In this document: positions 17,072-25,445 of the stretch, in pieces
Numbering within the stretch: position 1 is the first letter of the stretch
Layout of the letters: each line of letters starts with the position of its first letter
Assembly: GCA_000010565.1 (NCBI GenBank)
Contig: AP009389.1
Span: 1,612,001-1,676,000, forward strand
Length of the DNA stretch: 64,000 bases
Direction of reading: 5' to 3'
Source: Pelotomaculum thermopropionicum SI
GTDB lineage: Bacteria > Bacillota > Desulfotomaculia > Desulfotomaculales > Pelotomaculaceae
The notes under the pieces: generated by a model
Databases searched by the model: none
What the model was told of the DNA's origin: nothing
The model's input: only the letters and a program-made list of their open reading frames with translations
Made by a program: the position numbers and the translations under genes

Positions 17072-19036
17072 GTGGTTGAGAGGAAAATGCTTTCAAGAGA
17101 GTTGTTTTGGGGAATCAAATTTGGCTGGCTAACCTATCTGATGGGCGTCCTTTCGTTAGCAATCCTGTCTTGCTTCTTTTATTTTAAGATAAAAAAATGG
17201 CGTCATGGAATTGAGGAAAAAACAAGTATCGACTGGAAAGGCATGTATCCCCGGTTTTTACGCTATCTGCTTAGCCAGCGCTTGCTTGGTGAGCAAAAAA
17301 AATGGGGTATCATGCACCTTTTTATCTTTTATGGTTTTGCAATTTTGTTTCTAGGAACTATTTTATTAATGCTTGACACCCACCTGTATAACTTCTTAAC
17401 TGACAAAACATTTATTGTCTATAAATTTATCTTAAATTTATCTGGTTTGTTTGCCTTAGCAGGTATTGTTGTACTGTTCTTACGGCGATATATTTTAAGA
17501 CCGGCCAACGGGGAGAACAGCCTGCAAAATCTCCTCGGCTTTGTACTGCCTTTCCTGGTGCTGACAACCGGGTATTTAGTTGAGGGTAGCAGGCTGGCAA
17601 TTGACCCCGGGAGTAACTATAGCTGGCAATTCTGGGCTTTCCCGGTTTACCCGCTGGTAATAATGCTGCAGTTCATCGGTGCTGACACGCTTGGCACGGT
17701 ACATGTCGTGTCCTGGTGGACACATATGTTTCTATCCTTCCTTACAATAACTGCCATGGGCTGGACAAAACTGTCTCATATAATCATTGCACCTTTAAAT
17801 ATGTTTTACCAGACAGAACAAGTTCTCGGTAAACTAAGAGATATTACTATCTCAGAAGAATACGTAGGAGCAGATAAATTAAGCGATTTTACAAGAAAAC
17901 AACTTTTATCGATAGACGCCTGTGTAAGTGCTGGTTTTTGTGAACTAAACTGTCCGGCTTTTAATAGCAACAAGCCACTTTCTCCGCGATTGATTATGGA
18001 AAAATTACAAATGGTTAGAGATTATAAGGCTTCTTTGGTTGGAGAAATCATAAATAAAGAAGAGATATGGTCGTGTACCACTTGTGGTGCCTGTCAGCAG
18101 AAATGTCCTGTTCTTTCTAACCCCATGGAGAAAATTATAGACTTAAGGCGTTACCAGGTAATGGCTTTGGGCAACATGCCGCAAAGCTGGCAGAACGCAT
18201 TAATGAGTATACAAAGGCGCGGGCATCCATGGAGCGGTGCAAATCGCACGCGTCTGGATTGGGCAAAGGGTTTAAATGTTCCTTTGGCATCTGAGAAAAA
18301 GCAATTTGATGTACTTTTTTGGGTTGGCTGTACAGGTGCGCTTGTGGAAAGAAATATAAAAGTTACACAGTCTGTTGCCAAGTTGTTGCAGCGCTGCGGC
18401 ATCGATTTTGCAGTTTTAGGTACGGAGGAAAATTGTACCTGCCATATGGTCAGGAGGGCGGGAGATGAATACTTATTCCAAGAAATGGCCGAGAAAAACA
18501 AACTAATATTAAAACAATATAACTTTAACAGAATTATTACTGCCTGCCCGCATTGTTACCACACTTTAAAAAACGAATATGGGCTAGATAAAGACGGTGT
18601 TCAGGTATTGAGCCACGCCGTTTACTTTAAGGAATTGATCGGGAAAGGTTTGCTCAAGATTAAAAAGGAAGTCCCTGGAAAAAGAATAACCTACCATGAT
18701 CCTTGTTATTACGGGAGAATAAACAGTATCTATGAAGAGCCCAGGGAGATATGTGAGTTGTTAGGAGCAAAACTGGTGGAAAATGAAAAATCAAGGGAAA
18801 ACTCCTTTTGCTGCGGGGGCGGCGGAGGTGGGATATGGTTGGACGATAAGGCTGGCAGCCGAATTTTTGAAACAAGAGCCAAACAACTTTTAGAGAACAA
18901 TATTGAAGTAATTGCTACTGCATGTCCCTTCTGCATTACCATGCTGGAATCAGCTTTAAGTTATTTAGACACTGGCAAGATGGTAAAAGTACAGGATATT
19001 TCTGAACTACTTACCGAGTATATACTTGAAAATTAA
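17072..19036 (+). CDS. Membrane-bound FeS oxidoreductase, EtfAB-linked (HdrD/NarI-like)
   Basis: This 654-residue fusion has an N-terminal membrane part with about six segments (residues 18-240, NarI/HdrE-like, with His such as in MHLF and WWTHMF), a two-cluster ferredoxin region and two C-terminal Cys-rich (CCG-type) domains (ENCTCHMVRRAGDEYLFQ, ACPHC, HDPCYYGR, NSFCCGGG, ATACPFC). Proteins of this type beside etfBA in syntrophic Bacillota are proposed to carry electrons from EtfAB to menaquinone. The first ferredoxin motif keeps only C284, C290 and C294; the usual second Cys is Ala287. The second motif C335-C338-C341-C345 is complete. The start could also be the ATG at 17087 behind GAGAGG. 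Confidence 0.9.
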   Translation: MVERKMLSRELFWGIKFGWLTYLMGVLSLAILSCFFYFKIKKWRHGIEEKTSIDWKGMYPRFLRYLLSQRLLGEQKKWGIMHLFIFYGFAILFLGTILLMLDTHLYNFLTDKTFIVYKFILNLSGLFALAGIVVLFLRRYILRPANGENSLQNLLGFVLPFLVLTTGYLVEGSRLAIDPGSNYSWQFWAFPVYPLVIMLQFIGADTLGTVHVVSWWTHMFLSFLTITAMGWTKLSHIIIAPLNMFYQTEQVLGKLRDITISEEYVGADKLSDFTRKQLLSIDACVSAGFCELNCPAFNSNKPLSPRLIMEKLQMVRDYKASLVGEIINKEEIWSCTTCGACQQKCPVLSNPMEKIIDLRRYQVMALGNMPQSWQNALMSIQRRGHPWSGANRTRLDWAKGLNVPLASEKKQFDVLFWVGCTGALVERNIKVTQSVAKLLQRCGIDFAVLGTEENCTCHMVRRAGDEYLFQEMAEKNKLILKQYNFNRIITACPHCYHTLKNEYGLDKDGVQVLSHAVYFKELIGKGLLKIKKEVPGKRITYHDPCYYGRINSIYEEPREICELLGAKLVENEKSRENSFCCGGGGGGIWLDDKAGSRIFETRAKQLLENNIEVIATACPFCITMLESALSYLDTGKMVKVQDISELLTEYILEN

Positions 19037-19090
19037 TCTCATATATAGGCTTGTCTAAACGAATAAATTTTAAGAAATGGAAGTGGTTTA

Positions 19091-19960
19091 ATGCGTTACG
19101 AGGGCGCAATATTTCGTCCTCCTAGCGAGGCATCAAGCCTCATTTTACAAATATCTGTCGGATGCTCTAACAATACCTGCACCTTTTGCGGTGCATACAA
19201 AGACAAGAAATTTAGAGTAAAAAGCTGGCTGGAGATCGAAGCAGATATTTTGATAGCTAAAAGATATCTGGACAGAGTCAAAAGAATCTTTCTTGCGGAT
19301 GGCAATGCCATGGCGCTGGACAGCAGTCTCCTAATAAAAACTTTAAAGATGTTGTACCATGAGTTTCCTTTTCTGGAACGTGTGGGTATCTATGCGGGAG
19401 CACAAGACATTCTTCGAAAACAGCCTGAGGAATTAAAAGAACTCAAAGAATCAGGACTTGGTATCGTTTACTTTGGTCTGGAAAGCGGTAGCGATAAGAT
19501 CCTTAAAATGGTTAGAAAAGGAGTAACTCCCGCTCAGATGATAGAAGCCTGTAAAATGGTTATGGAGGCTGGTCTAACCCTGTCCGTGACCGTTATAGCC
19601 GGATTAGGCGGGCAGGACCTAAGTGAGGAACATGCAATTGAAACAGCCTCTGCTGTTAGTGCCATTAACCCTGATTATCTTAGTACACTATCCTTAATGG
19701 TAGTTGAGGGCACACCTCTTTACGAACAAGTTCGCCGTGGAGAGTTTAAACTGCTCACACCAGTTCAATACTTAAAGGAAATAAAATTAATGCTGGAGAA
19801 TGTTTCTCTCAAAAATTGTATATATAGAAGCAACCATGCCTCAAATTATCTCCCACTTAGAGGCGTCCTAAACCGGGATAAGCAAAAATTAATCTCTCTT
19901 TTAGAAACCGCACTTTCAAATCCGAATATGTTGAGACCGGAGTTTTTGCGTGGGCTTTAA
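19091..19960 (+). CDS. Radical SAM protein of unknown substrate
   Basis: This 289-residue protein has the cluster motif CSNNTCTFC (Cx4Cx2C) near residues 24-32, followed by FLADGNAMA, GLGIVYFGLESGSDKILKMVRKG and a TVIAGLGG segment that fit an Elp3/HemN-type radical SAM barrel. The spacing differs from the classic CxxxCxxC. It starts MRYEGAIFRPPSEA, a form widespread in anaerobes. It would cleave S-adenosylmethionine with a 4Fe-4S cluster; no substrate is known to me. The ribosome site is weak (GGAAGTGGTTTA). It follows the etf operon by 54 bp on the same strand and may be cotranscribed. Confidence 0.85.
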   Translation: MRYEGAIFRPPSEASSLILQISVGCSNNTCTFCGAYKDKKFRVKSWLEIEADILIAKRYLDRVKRIFLADGNAMALDSSLLIKTLKMLYHEFPFLERVGIYAGAQDILRKQPEELKELKESGLGIVYFGLESGSDKILKMVRKGVTPAQMIEACKMVMEAGLTLSVTVIAGLGGQDLSEEHAIETASAVSAINPDYLSTLSLMVVEGTPLYEQVRRGEFKLLTPVQYLKEIKLMLENVSLKNCIYRSNHASNYLPLRGVLNRDKQKLISLLETALSNPNMLRPEFLRGL

Positions 19961-20025
19961 TAAAGTTCTAAAGTTTGAAGCTTTTGGAGCTTCGCTCCGA
20001 AAATATTACGAAAGGGGTAACTAAA

Positions 20026-20505
20026 ATGGAAAAAATAAACTGGAGAGAGTTACTTGAAAAAGAAATCGACTTTATTCGCGAAGCTTTAGTAGAGGCTTAC
20101 ACCGACGCTTGTGGGGAACAAGCAAACAGTGGATTCTTGCATGGTGTAAAGATGGACTTTGAAGGCAATGTATATCACTACCTAATTAGTCCAGATAAAA
20201 CTCCTAGCGATGTTTGGAACCACAAGGCTATAGAGATAGCCAGGATTGCTGAGTTTAATCCATTGAACGATAAAGACGAAAACGAAGAAATCTTAATTTA
20301 CTTAAAAAACGAAGAATTGCAGGCGTTCACCCAGTTCTTAAAAGACAAACGTCCTTCACTCTACCAACTACGTTTGTGGAAACCTGAAATAGCCGACAGG
20401 GTTGAAAAAAAATATATTGAAAACTATGTGGCCAATACAGCCTATGAATGGGCTTCAAAAATTTTAAATGAAGCTATTGAGCGTTTTTCTGTAAGCGTAG
20501 AATAA
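20026..20505 (+). CDS. Hypothetical protein, 159 residues
   Basis: I do not recognise this gene. The start is the ATG at 20026 with AAAGGGG nine bases upstream. The protein is soluble, acidic and mainly helical (KINWRELLEKEIDFIREALVEAYTDACGEQ), with a central beta part (MDFEGNVYHYLISPDKTPSDVW). It has no signal peptide, membrane segment or known motif. A small hairpin, GGAGC-TTC-GCTCC, lies at 19986-19998 in the gap after the radical SAM gene. Its last codons and the bases after the stop (GTAAGCGTAGAATAATCCCC) recur with one change at the end of the IS relic at 20772-20992, so the 3' end may have been touched by that event. Confidence 0.7.
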   Translation: MEKINWRELLEKEIDFIREALVEAYTDACGEQANSGFLHGVKMDFEGNVYHYLISPDKTPSDVWNHKAIEIARIAEFNPLNDKDENEEILIYLKNEELQAFTQFLKDKRPSLYQLRLWKPEIADRVEKKYIENYVANTAYEWASKILNEAIERFSVSVE

Positions 20506-20771
20506 TCCCCACCTATCTCAATAATTTGCTTTTAGCTCGTTAAATTTCCTGCTCTCTTAGATTTTCATTTTTATGATAAAGTCCAAGAGGGCATACTAAG
20601 CCTCCATTATCGTCCACAACAATAAGACGATGGTTTAATCTTTAAGTCTTGGGTAGTACCCTCACCACCTCCTGGTCCTCGGCTACCCTATCATGTCTCC
20701 CTTCTCTTTAGCCCCCTAATCAGATTGGACAAGTAGTCTTAAATCTGATAAATTCAAGCGGGGGGATAAAA
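20506..20771. other. Gene-free stretch with IS-relic left flank
   Basis: There is no coding signal in this stretch. The last 50 bases (from 20721) begin a segment repeated at 26439-26515 and appear to be the 5' end of a decayed insertion sequence. Confidence 0.5.
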
Positions 20772-20800
20772 TTGACCAGAAAACAGTACTCACCAGAACA
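20721..20800 (+). repeat. IS-relic terminal repeat, copy 1
   Basis: CAGATTG...AAATCTGATAAATTCAAGC...GGATAAA, leading into the transposase start, is shared with 26439-26515 with few changes. The inner CAGATT/AATCTG forms a small inverted repeat. Confidence 0.6.
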
Positions 20801-20992
20801 AAAATTACAAATTATAGACACGATATCTCCACCAGTCTGGTTAGTAAATGGGTTAGACAATACAAAAGAGAGGGAACTGGTGTTCCTCAGGGAGAAAAAC
20901 AGCGGAAAACCCACAATAAATGCCCTGTTACCATTGAAGAACACAAGAAAATGATTTTTGAAAACGTAAGCGTAAAAGTAAGCGTAAAATAA
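20772..20992 (+). pseudogene. Degenerate IS3-type OrfA transposase fragment
   Basis: The first frame begins MTRKQYSPEQKLQIIDT. A frame change near 20820 then gives STSLVSKWVRQYKREGTGVP and a stop at 20992. KWVRQYKREG after a helix-turn-helix is typical of IS3-family OrfA proteins. The piece is shortened (about 73 codons against about 100), frame-disrupted and without an OrfB, so it is a relic. The stretch from 20993 to 21171 holds nothing I can assign. Confidence 0.65.
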
Positions 20993-21171
20993 TCCCCTTC
21001 ACCGGAGATCCCGAAATCCTGGCCTCCGCCAGGGAAATTGGCGTGGAAATTTTCTGGATCGGTACCTAGCGGGCTTACATCCGAAAACAAGTTTCTCTCT
21101 TACTTTACCCGGTAGCCAGTCCGTCACCACAGGAATTCAGCTCAGGACACCCGTGAACATTGTTTATAAAG

Positions 21172-22935
21172 TTAATTCATCTCCACCCTCACCGTTTTTC
21201 CGGTTAAAGCGTCGATGTACCCCCAGCTTCCACCGTAATCCGGCATATACACCAGAAGGGGATTGGGAGCTTTCTGTCCGAAATATTCAGGCCAGAGGTA
21301 AAACAGGCGCAGCGGGTGGCTTTTCAAAAACTCGGCCTTTGCCGCTTCAGCCGTCACAACGTTCTTGCTGTCCGGAAGGGCGACGGCTGAACTGCTGTTC
21401 CCGTCGTAAAAAGCTGTAATCCTGCCTGTAAGCCCGTCTACAGTAACGGAGTACGAACGGTCTGAAACCGGAATGCCCTGGTGTGTACGCGTGAAGGTAA
21501 AATGAAATTCCGGCCGCTGCCCGTCGCCCTCCAGCTTGCTCTTGTCCACCCATTCGGGAATGCTTTCTTCATGCAGCGGGTAGACGTGCATTTCCAGCTC
21601 GGCCGCTCCTTTGTCCAGGTACCTTTGCATAAATTGAACCGCCGTTTCCTGTGCGGCTTCCCTGGATACCACCGCTTTTTTGCCGCGCCCGGATTCATCC
21701 TGGAGGTTGAAGCCGACTACCCGGCCCGTGTCTGCCACAGCGCTGAGATGCAAAAACCGCATTGTGCTGTGATCCGGCCTGCCGTCCGGGCCGATTTGGG
21801 GTTCGGAGCGCCAGTAATACTCTTTTATCTTAACTTCCGGAGCAAAGAGAGCTTCCCGCTCTTCTACATTTTCAAAATTCATGCCCGTCATATCAATGCC
21901 TACTTCACCAGCCAGCAGGGAAGCCGCTTCCTCGGGAGTCCCGGCGATCAGCTTCCTGCCCTCGCCAACCAGGCTTATCCGGCTGGTCTGAGGCTGCTCT
22001 TGAAAACCGTCCAGAGGCTTCCCCGTCACAGCATCTATGAGGGTATAGTTCAAAGGAGTATACATCAAGACCGGCCGGGTTTCGACCTTCTTGCTGCCAA
22101 ACACCGGGTACTTCAGGGGCTGCCGCTCAACGTAATTCAGCTTCATTTCCAGCAGCCCGGCAAAAGTCTTTTCCGCCGCTTCTCTCGTCATGGCCTGGGA
22201 AGGATCGGGGAACAAAGCCGGATCCGGTCCGCCGTCCTTTGCGCCGTCATTTTTCTCATAAAAACCTTCTGTATAATACTCGGTGACATGGCCGGCAACA
22301 TCGACATTTACCCGGAAGCCGCTGTTTAGAAGGGGTATTCCGTTAACCAGGCGGTAAAACTGCACACTCGCATAGTTCCACAAGATCTCGTTCCCCTTGT
22401 CGTCCCGTGAGCCTCCCCCGCAGTGGCTTATCTCATCGCTCATCTGATAGTCTTTCATCTTGTCTCCCAGAACCTGCCGGGCAAATTCAGCCGCCTTTTC
22501 TTTGGCCAGGCCGGGGGGCGGAAGCTCTACAGAAGCCCAATCCGGGTTCTGGATATCCAAACTGATCAGTTCCCCTGTATCAGTTTCAAAAACAAGGATG
22601 GCGTAAGCATGCATAATGCCGGGCGCTGTCTCTCCGGCGCGGTCGCTCAAGGTTACCCCCCAAGCGGCCTCCCCCTCGTCATGCACACTTTCCACGGAGA
22701 GTTCCTTTAGTTCGGGCACGATTTGATAGATCTTTTCCAGAGCCTGCCGCTGTTTTTCGTTTAACTCCACTTTTGGAACGGGCTGTCCGGCAGTCCCACT
22801 TTTCGACTGTACAATTTCCACACCGCCTTTTACTTCCTGCACGCTCGACGCCTCTTTTTCCGCCGCCCAGGCGGGCGTGGCCAGCAGCATGCCCACCGTC
22901 AGCACGGCGGCAGTTGTTCTCTTAAACATTTTCAA
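21172..22935 (-). CDS. Secreted YcdB/YcdC-type (PepSY-like) protein
   Basis: This 587-residue exported protein has a signal peptide (MKMFKRTTAAVLTVGMLLATPAWA, cleavage after AWA). The mature part repeats PepSY-like/YcdB units: KAAEFARQVLGDKM, NSGFRVNVDVAGHVTEYY, REAAEKTFAGLLEMKL, REAAQETAVQFMQRYL, SYSVTVDGLTGRITAFYDG, EAAKAEFLKSHPL and GYIDALTGKTVRVEMN at the end. Such proteins occur on Gram-positive cell surfaces and may bind or inhibit peptidases; the role is unproven. TTG at 22935 is favoured (GGGGGAG six bases upstream) over the ATG at 22929. It is divergent from the sigma/anti-sigma operon across the riboswitch region, so it may belong to the same cell-envelope response. Confidence 0.82.
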   Translation of the reverse strand: MKMFKRTTAAVLTVGMLLATPAWAAEKEASSVQEVKGGVEIVQSKSGTAGQPVPKVELNEKQRQALEKIYQIVPELKELSVESVHDEGEAAWGVTLSDRAGETAPGIMHAYAILVFETDTGELISLDIQNPDWASVELPPPGLAKEKAAEFARQVLGDKMKDYQMSDEISHCGGGSRDDKGNEILWNYASVQFYRLVNGIPLLNSGFRVNVDVAGHVTEYYTEGFYEKNDGAKDGGPDPALFPDPSQAMTREAAEKTFAGLLEMKLNYVERQPLKYPVFGSKKVETRPVLMYTPLNYTLIDAVTGKPLDGFQEQPQTSRISLVGEGRKLIAGTPEEAASLLAGEVGIDMTGMNFENVEEREALFAPEVKIKEYYWRSEPQIGPDGRPDHSTMRFLHLSAVADTGRVVGFNLQDESGRGKKAVVSREAAQETAVQFMQRYLDKGAAELEMHVYPLHEESIPEWVDKSKLEGDGQRPEFHFTFTRTHQGIPVSDRSYSVTVDGLTGRITAFYDGNSSSAVALPDSKNVVTAEAAKAEFLKSHPLRLFYLWPEYFGQKAPNPLLVYMPDYGGSWGYIDALTGKTVRVEMN

Positions 22936-23260
22936 ATGAATCTCCCCCTTAAGCTGTTTAACTGTATAGTCGTTTGAAAACGCAAAACGTTACAGTTAAA
23001 ATATAAAATATTTTAGACAACAGGGACAGTCTCCTGTTGAAAATAGCTGTTAAAAACCCTTAATTTAATTAATTTAGAAGTAATTAGAGGGGTATGTAGT
23101 TTGTTTATAGAATCCATAATCAACAAGAAAAGGCAAACCCGGGCGAAAGCCGGGGGCGCAAAGCCATGTGTCCAAAGCCGCGGGGAGGCTACTATCGCCA
23201 GGCTGCCGCACATATAAGCAGCCTCCCCTGCCAAAGTAGCATTAGGGAAGGTTTTTTAAT
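22936..23260. other. Divergent intergenic region carrying the riboswitch
   Basis: These 325 bases lie between the YcdB/YcdC-type gene and the sigma gene. The right half is the c-di-GMP-I aptamer and its expression platform (23121-23230). The left half contains ACAGGGACAGTCTCCTGT near 23028, a small palindrome without clear role. Confidence 0.6.
23121..23208 (+). promoter_or_regulatory. Cyclic di-GMP-I (GEMM-I) riboswitch aptamer
   Basis: The segment contains GGCAAACC (23132-23139), a GAAA tetraloop closed by CGGGC/GCCGG, the invariant GCGCAAAGCCA (23156-23166) and the 3' element ATCGCCAGGCTGCCG (23194-23208). This is the order and spacing of class I c-di-GMP aptamers. GGGGAGGCT (23182-23190), inside the aptamer, is a perfect 9-base complement of AGCCTCCCC (23220-23228), giving an alternative stem and a plausible switch. 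It lies 53 bp upstream of the ECF sigma start. Confidence 0.85.
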
Positions 23261-23848
23261 TTGAAAGTTGAAACAATTGTTCAAAAACTAAAAAATGGGG
23301 ATATTCAGGCTTTAAGACTTATTTATGAACTATTTTACAAACAGGCCTTTAAGGCAGCGTTTTTCATCACCAATGATGCTGGTCTGGCTGAAGACGCCGT
23401 TCACGAAGTTTTTTTGAAACTCCTGGACAAAGCAGACCAGATCGAAGACCCCTCAAAACTGGAAGCCTGGCTCTGCCGCACGGCGTCCAACACGGCCCGG
23501 GACATCATGCGCCACCGTTACAGGAGCGCGCTTTTCGCCGAGGCCAGGAATGTTTACTCGAACAATCAGAGGATATCCCCGGAAGCAACTCTGCTGATTA
23601 ATGAAGAAAAGCAAATCGTTAAACAATATATTGAGCGTCTTCAACCAGAACATAAAATAGTGATTTATTTAAAATATTATAAGGATTTGCCAGTTGATGA
23701 AATTAGTAAAATCCTGGGTATTCCGGTAGGGACCGTTAAATCCCGCCTGATTAGAGCAAGGGTAGAATTAAGAAAAATAATGGATCCAGAAAACTATCTT
23801 AACCGTCATAATATAAGCAGTTTAGCAGACCGCAAAGGGGTGAAGTAG
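23261..23848 (+). CDS. ECF-type RNA polymerase sigma factor
   Basis: This 195-residue protein has a region 2 (GDIQALRLIYELFYKQAFKAAFFITNDAGLAEDAVHEVFLKLLD), an acidic linker and a region 4 (LQPEHKIVIYLKYYKDLPVDEISKILGIPVGTVKSRLIRARVELRKIM). It starts with TTG at 23261 behind GGGAAGG. Two bases separate it from the putative anti-sigma gene, so the pair is one operon. The c-di-GMP riboswitch in its leader implies that c-di-GMP controls its expression. The regulon is unknown; neighbouring secreted-protein genes are candidates. Confidence 0.93.
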   Translation: MKVETIVQKLKNGDIQALRLIYELFYKQAFKAAFFITNDAGLAEDAVHEVFLKLLDKADQIEDPSKLEAWLCRTASNTARDIMRHRYRSALFAEARNVYSNNQRISPEATLLINEEKQIVKQYIERLQPEHKIVIYLKYYKDLPVDEISKILGIPVGTVKSRLIRARVELRKIMDPENYLNRHNISSLADRKGVK

Positions 23849-23850
23849 TC

Positions 23851-24639
23851 ATGAAACAACCTTCCGATATTGAACTGGAAAAACTAATTAAAGACAGCGT
23901 ACGAGAAATGGTTGAATCGGCCGCTCCTCCCCCGCTGGAAGAATCCTGGGCGCGTTTTGAAAAAAAGCTGAAAGATAAACAGCCCAATTTAGTAAAACAT
24001 CACATAATAAAAAATAAAAATCCTTTACCTTTACGCTTGGCCATAGCGGCGGGTATTATTGTACTTTTAGCCGGAACCCTTTCCATCTCTTTTCCAACAA
24101 AAGCCAGGGCGTTGGGTGTAAAAATAGTTAATATTGTAGGGACCCTGATCAGCGGCACGCAGATGAATGTTAGAACTGAATACAAGCACAACGAGCCCGG
24201 CCAGCCGACCCCGCCCGGTGAGGGAGTCAGGGAAGTTGAAATCGGACAGGAAACAGTCGTTTCAATAGATGAAGCAAGGTCGGCTTGTCCCTATCCCCTA
24301 GTGATTCCTGAATATTTGCCTCCCGGCTTTGTACTTGATACCGTCAAATTTCAGGAAATGGTAAAACCGGTTGTAAAAGTTACTATGCGTTTTACCGGGC
24401 CTGATTCAAGTTGCTTCTTGTTTACCCAGGTCAACTCGCCCGGCGAATACGCTCAAGGATACGGTTATGATTTGGAGGATGCCACCGTGCAAGATTTTAT
24501 TGCCGGTGAAAACAACGGAAAGCTTGTCACATTTAAAAATAACAAGATTAAATTTATGTGGATAAAGCAGGGGGTAATTTATTCGCTGGAAGGAAACCTC
24601 CCGAAAGAAGATACCTTGAAAATAATCCAATCAATGTAA
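23851..24639 (+). CDS. Putative membrane anti-sigma factor with DUF4367-like domain
   Basis: This 262-residue protein has a cytoplasmic N-terminus (about 1-58) with the sigma-binding-sized helical stretch EESWARFEKKL, one membrane segment (LRLAIAAGIIVLLAGTLSI, about 62-80) and an extracytoplasmic domain with PYPLVIPEYLPPGFVLDTVKF, a DUF4367-like start. Its position directly after the sigma gene (two-base gap, ribosome site GGGGTGAAG inside the sigma 3' end) supports an anti-sigma role. The final 46 codons are duplicated at 30117-30255. Confidence 0.8.
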   Translation: MKQPSDIELEKLIKDSVREMVESAAPPPLEESWARFEKKLKDKQPNLVKHHIIKNKNPLPLRLAIAAGIIVLLAGTLSISFPTKARALGVKIVNIVGTLISGTQMNVRTEYKHNEPGQPTPPGEGVREVEIGQETVVSIDEARSACPYPLVIPEYLPPGFVLDTVKFQEMVKPVVKVTMRFTGPDSSCFLFTQVNSPGEYAQGYGYDLEDATVQDFIAGENNGKLVTFKNNKIKFMWIKQGVIYSLEGNLPKEDTLKIIQSM

Positions 24640-24664
24640 AAGGGCGCCTAAAATGCCCTTATTT
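24640..24664. terminator. Bidirectional terminator, sigma operon / DUF6147-like gene
   Basis: AAAAGGGC-GCCTAAAAT-GCCCTTATTT forms a stem-loop just past the anti-sigma stop, overlapping the end of the convergent gene. The same sequence is present in the duplicated copy at 30256-30280. Confidence 0.65.
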
Positions 24665-25121
24665 AATTCGCGTAAATATATCCGGAATAAGAGGACGCCG
24701 ACTCGTTATAACCATTTTCGGTCAAGCCATGAGTGGCCCTTGTTCTATAGTAATATCCTTTTGTAACCTGCAGTCCCTTGGCTCCGCCTACATACGAGTC
24801 TGAATACTTTTCAAAGGGCCAACTCGCCAAATCAACCCAACTGCTGCCGTTCCAGCGCTGTATATACAGCCTGACCATGATGTAATCTACCGTCTGATAA
24901 GCCTGGGTGAAACCGGTAATATTAAGATAACCGTCACCCACGTAATTTATGTCGCACCCCCAATCCTGCAGGTAAAGCAAGGACTTAATACCTGCTTCTT
25001 TAAATGGCTCGTTTGGTCCCGGAGGCGCTTTAGACCAGGGAGCAGCTGCAAAAGCAACACTGGTTACCGCAAGTAAAACAACCATTAACAGTAAAGAAAA
25101 CGCGCTTTTCTTAAACCCCAT
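24663..25121 (-). CDS. Small secreted DUF6147-like protein, copy 1
   Basis: This 152-residue exported protein starts at ATG 25121 (GGGGAGAG seven bases upstream), with the signal peptide MGFKKSAFSLLLMVVLLAVTSVAFA. The mature part is a beta-rich domain (GDGYLNITGFTQAYQTVDYIMVRLYIQRWNGSSWVDLASW, KGYYYRTRATHG) like small secreted Bacillota proteins grouped as DUF6147; that resemblance is from memory. Function is unknown. An almost identical copy lies at 30279-30737, differing at residues 29 (W here, G there) and 112 (G here, A there). Its upstream DNA carries a large inverted repeat (25158-25261). Confidence 0.75.
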   Translation of the reverse strand: MGFKKSAFSLLLMVVLLAVTSVAFAAAPWSKAPPGPNEPFKEAGIKSLLYLQDWGCDINYVGDGYLNITGFTQAYQTVDYIMVRLYIQRWNGSSWVDLASWPFEKYSDSYVGGAKGLQVTKGYYYRTRATHGLTENGYNESASSYSGYIYAN

Positions 25122-25157
25122 CAAACCACTCTCCCCTTTGTAAAAATAAATTGTCTT

Positions 25158-25261
25158 CATTAAGACGTTTGAGAATGTAATTTGGATCCATTTTTTTAAG
25201 AAATTTTTTTAGAATTATTTTTAATTTATGGATCCTAAAGCCGTTTTCATTCGTCTTAATG
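25158..25261. repeat. 104-bp region with 34-bp imperfect inverted repeat, copy 1
   Basis: Arms begin CATTAAGACG (25158-25167) and end GGATCCAT (25184-25191); the second arm runs ATGGATCC (25228-25235) to CGTCTTAATG (25252-25261). About 26 of 34 positions pair, with a 36-base AT-rich loop. It is also present at 30774-30877. Confidence 0.65.
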
Positions 25262-25271
25262 TGAATGCATC

Positions 25272-25345
25272 ATTCAACAGGGGGGGTGAATCCAATGGGC
25301 AATGAAATTAAAATGGTTCGTGAGGCAAACAAGGGTCAGCCGCAA
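25272..25345 (+). repeat. Leader-like element shared with 34131-34204
   Basis: ATTCAACAGGGGGGGTGAAT is identical in both places; GGTTCGTGAGGCAAACAAGG here matches GGTCGCGAGGCAAACTAGG there. Each stands ahead of a plus-strand gene for an exported protein. The GAGGCAAAC core recalls the 5' half of c-di-GMP-I aptamers, but the rest of that fold is not evident. Confidence 0.45.
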
Positions 25346-25445
25346 CATGCTGATTTCCCGTAAGCACCTGACAAACCACTACTGTTATTTTATCATCCCT
25401 TATCCCTTTATGTAATAGGGATTAATAAAACAAGGAGGAATACAA

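Larger units (their letters stand above)
25122..25445. other. Intergenic region with inverted repeat and leader element
   Basis: The region contains the 34-bp imperfect inverted repeat (25158-25261) and the leader-like element 25272-25345, which is related to 34131-34200. A 22-codon frame (25294-25362, with GGGGGGTG upstream) is not conserved in the second copy and is not called. CAAGGAGGAATACAA serves the next gene. Confidence 0.5.

Noticed and set aside
20993-21171. Fragment encoding TGDPEILASAREIGVEIFWIG as a gene remnant
   Set aside because: The translation looks protein-like but stops at once, and I cannot assign it to a family.
25294-25362. 22-residue peptide gene behind GGGGGGTG
   Set aside because: The equivalent frame in the related element at 34131 stops after three codons, so coding is not conserved.
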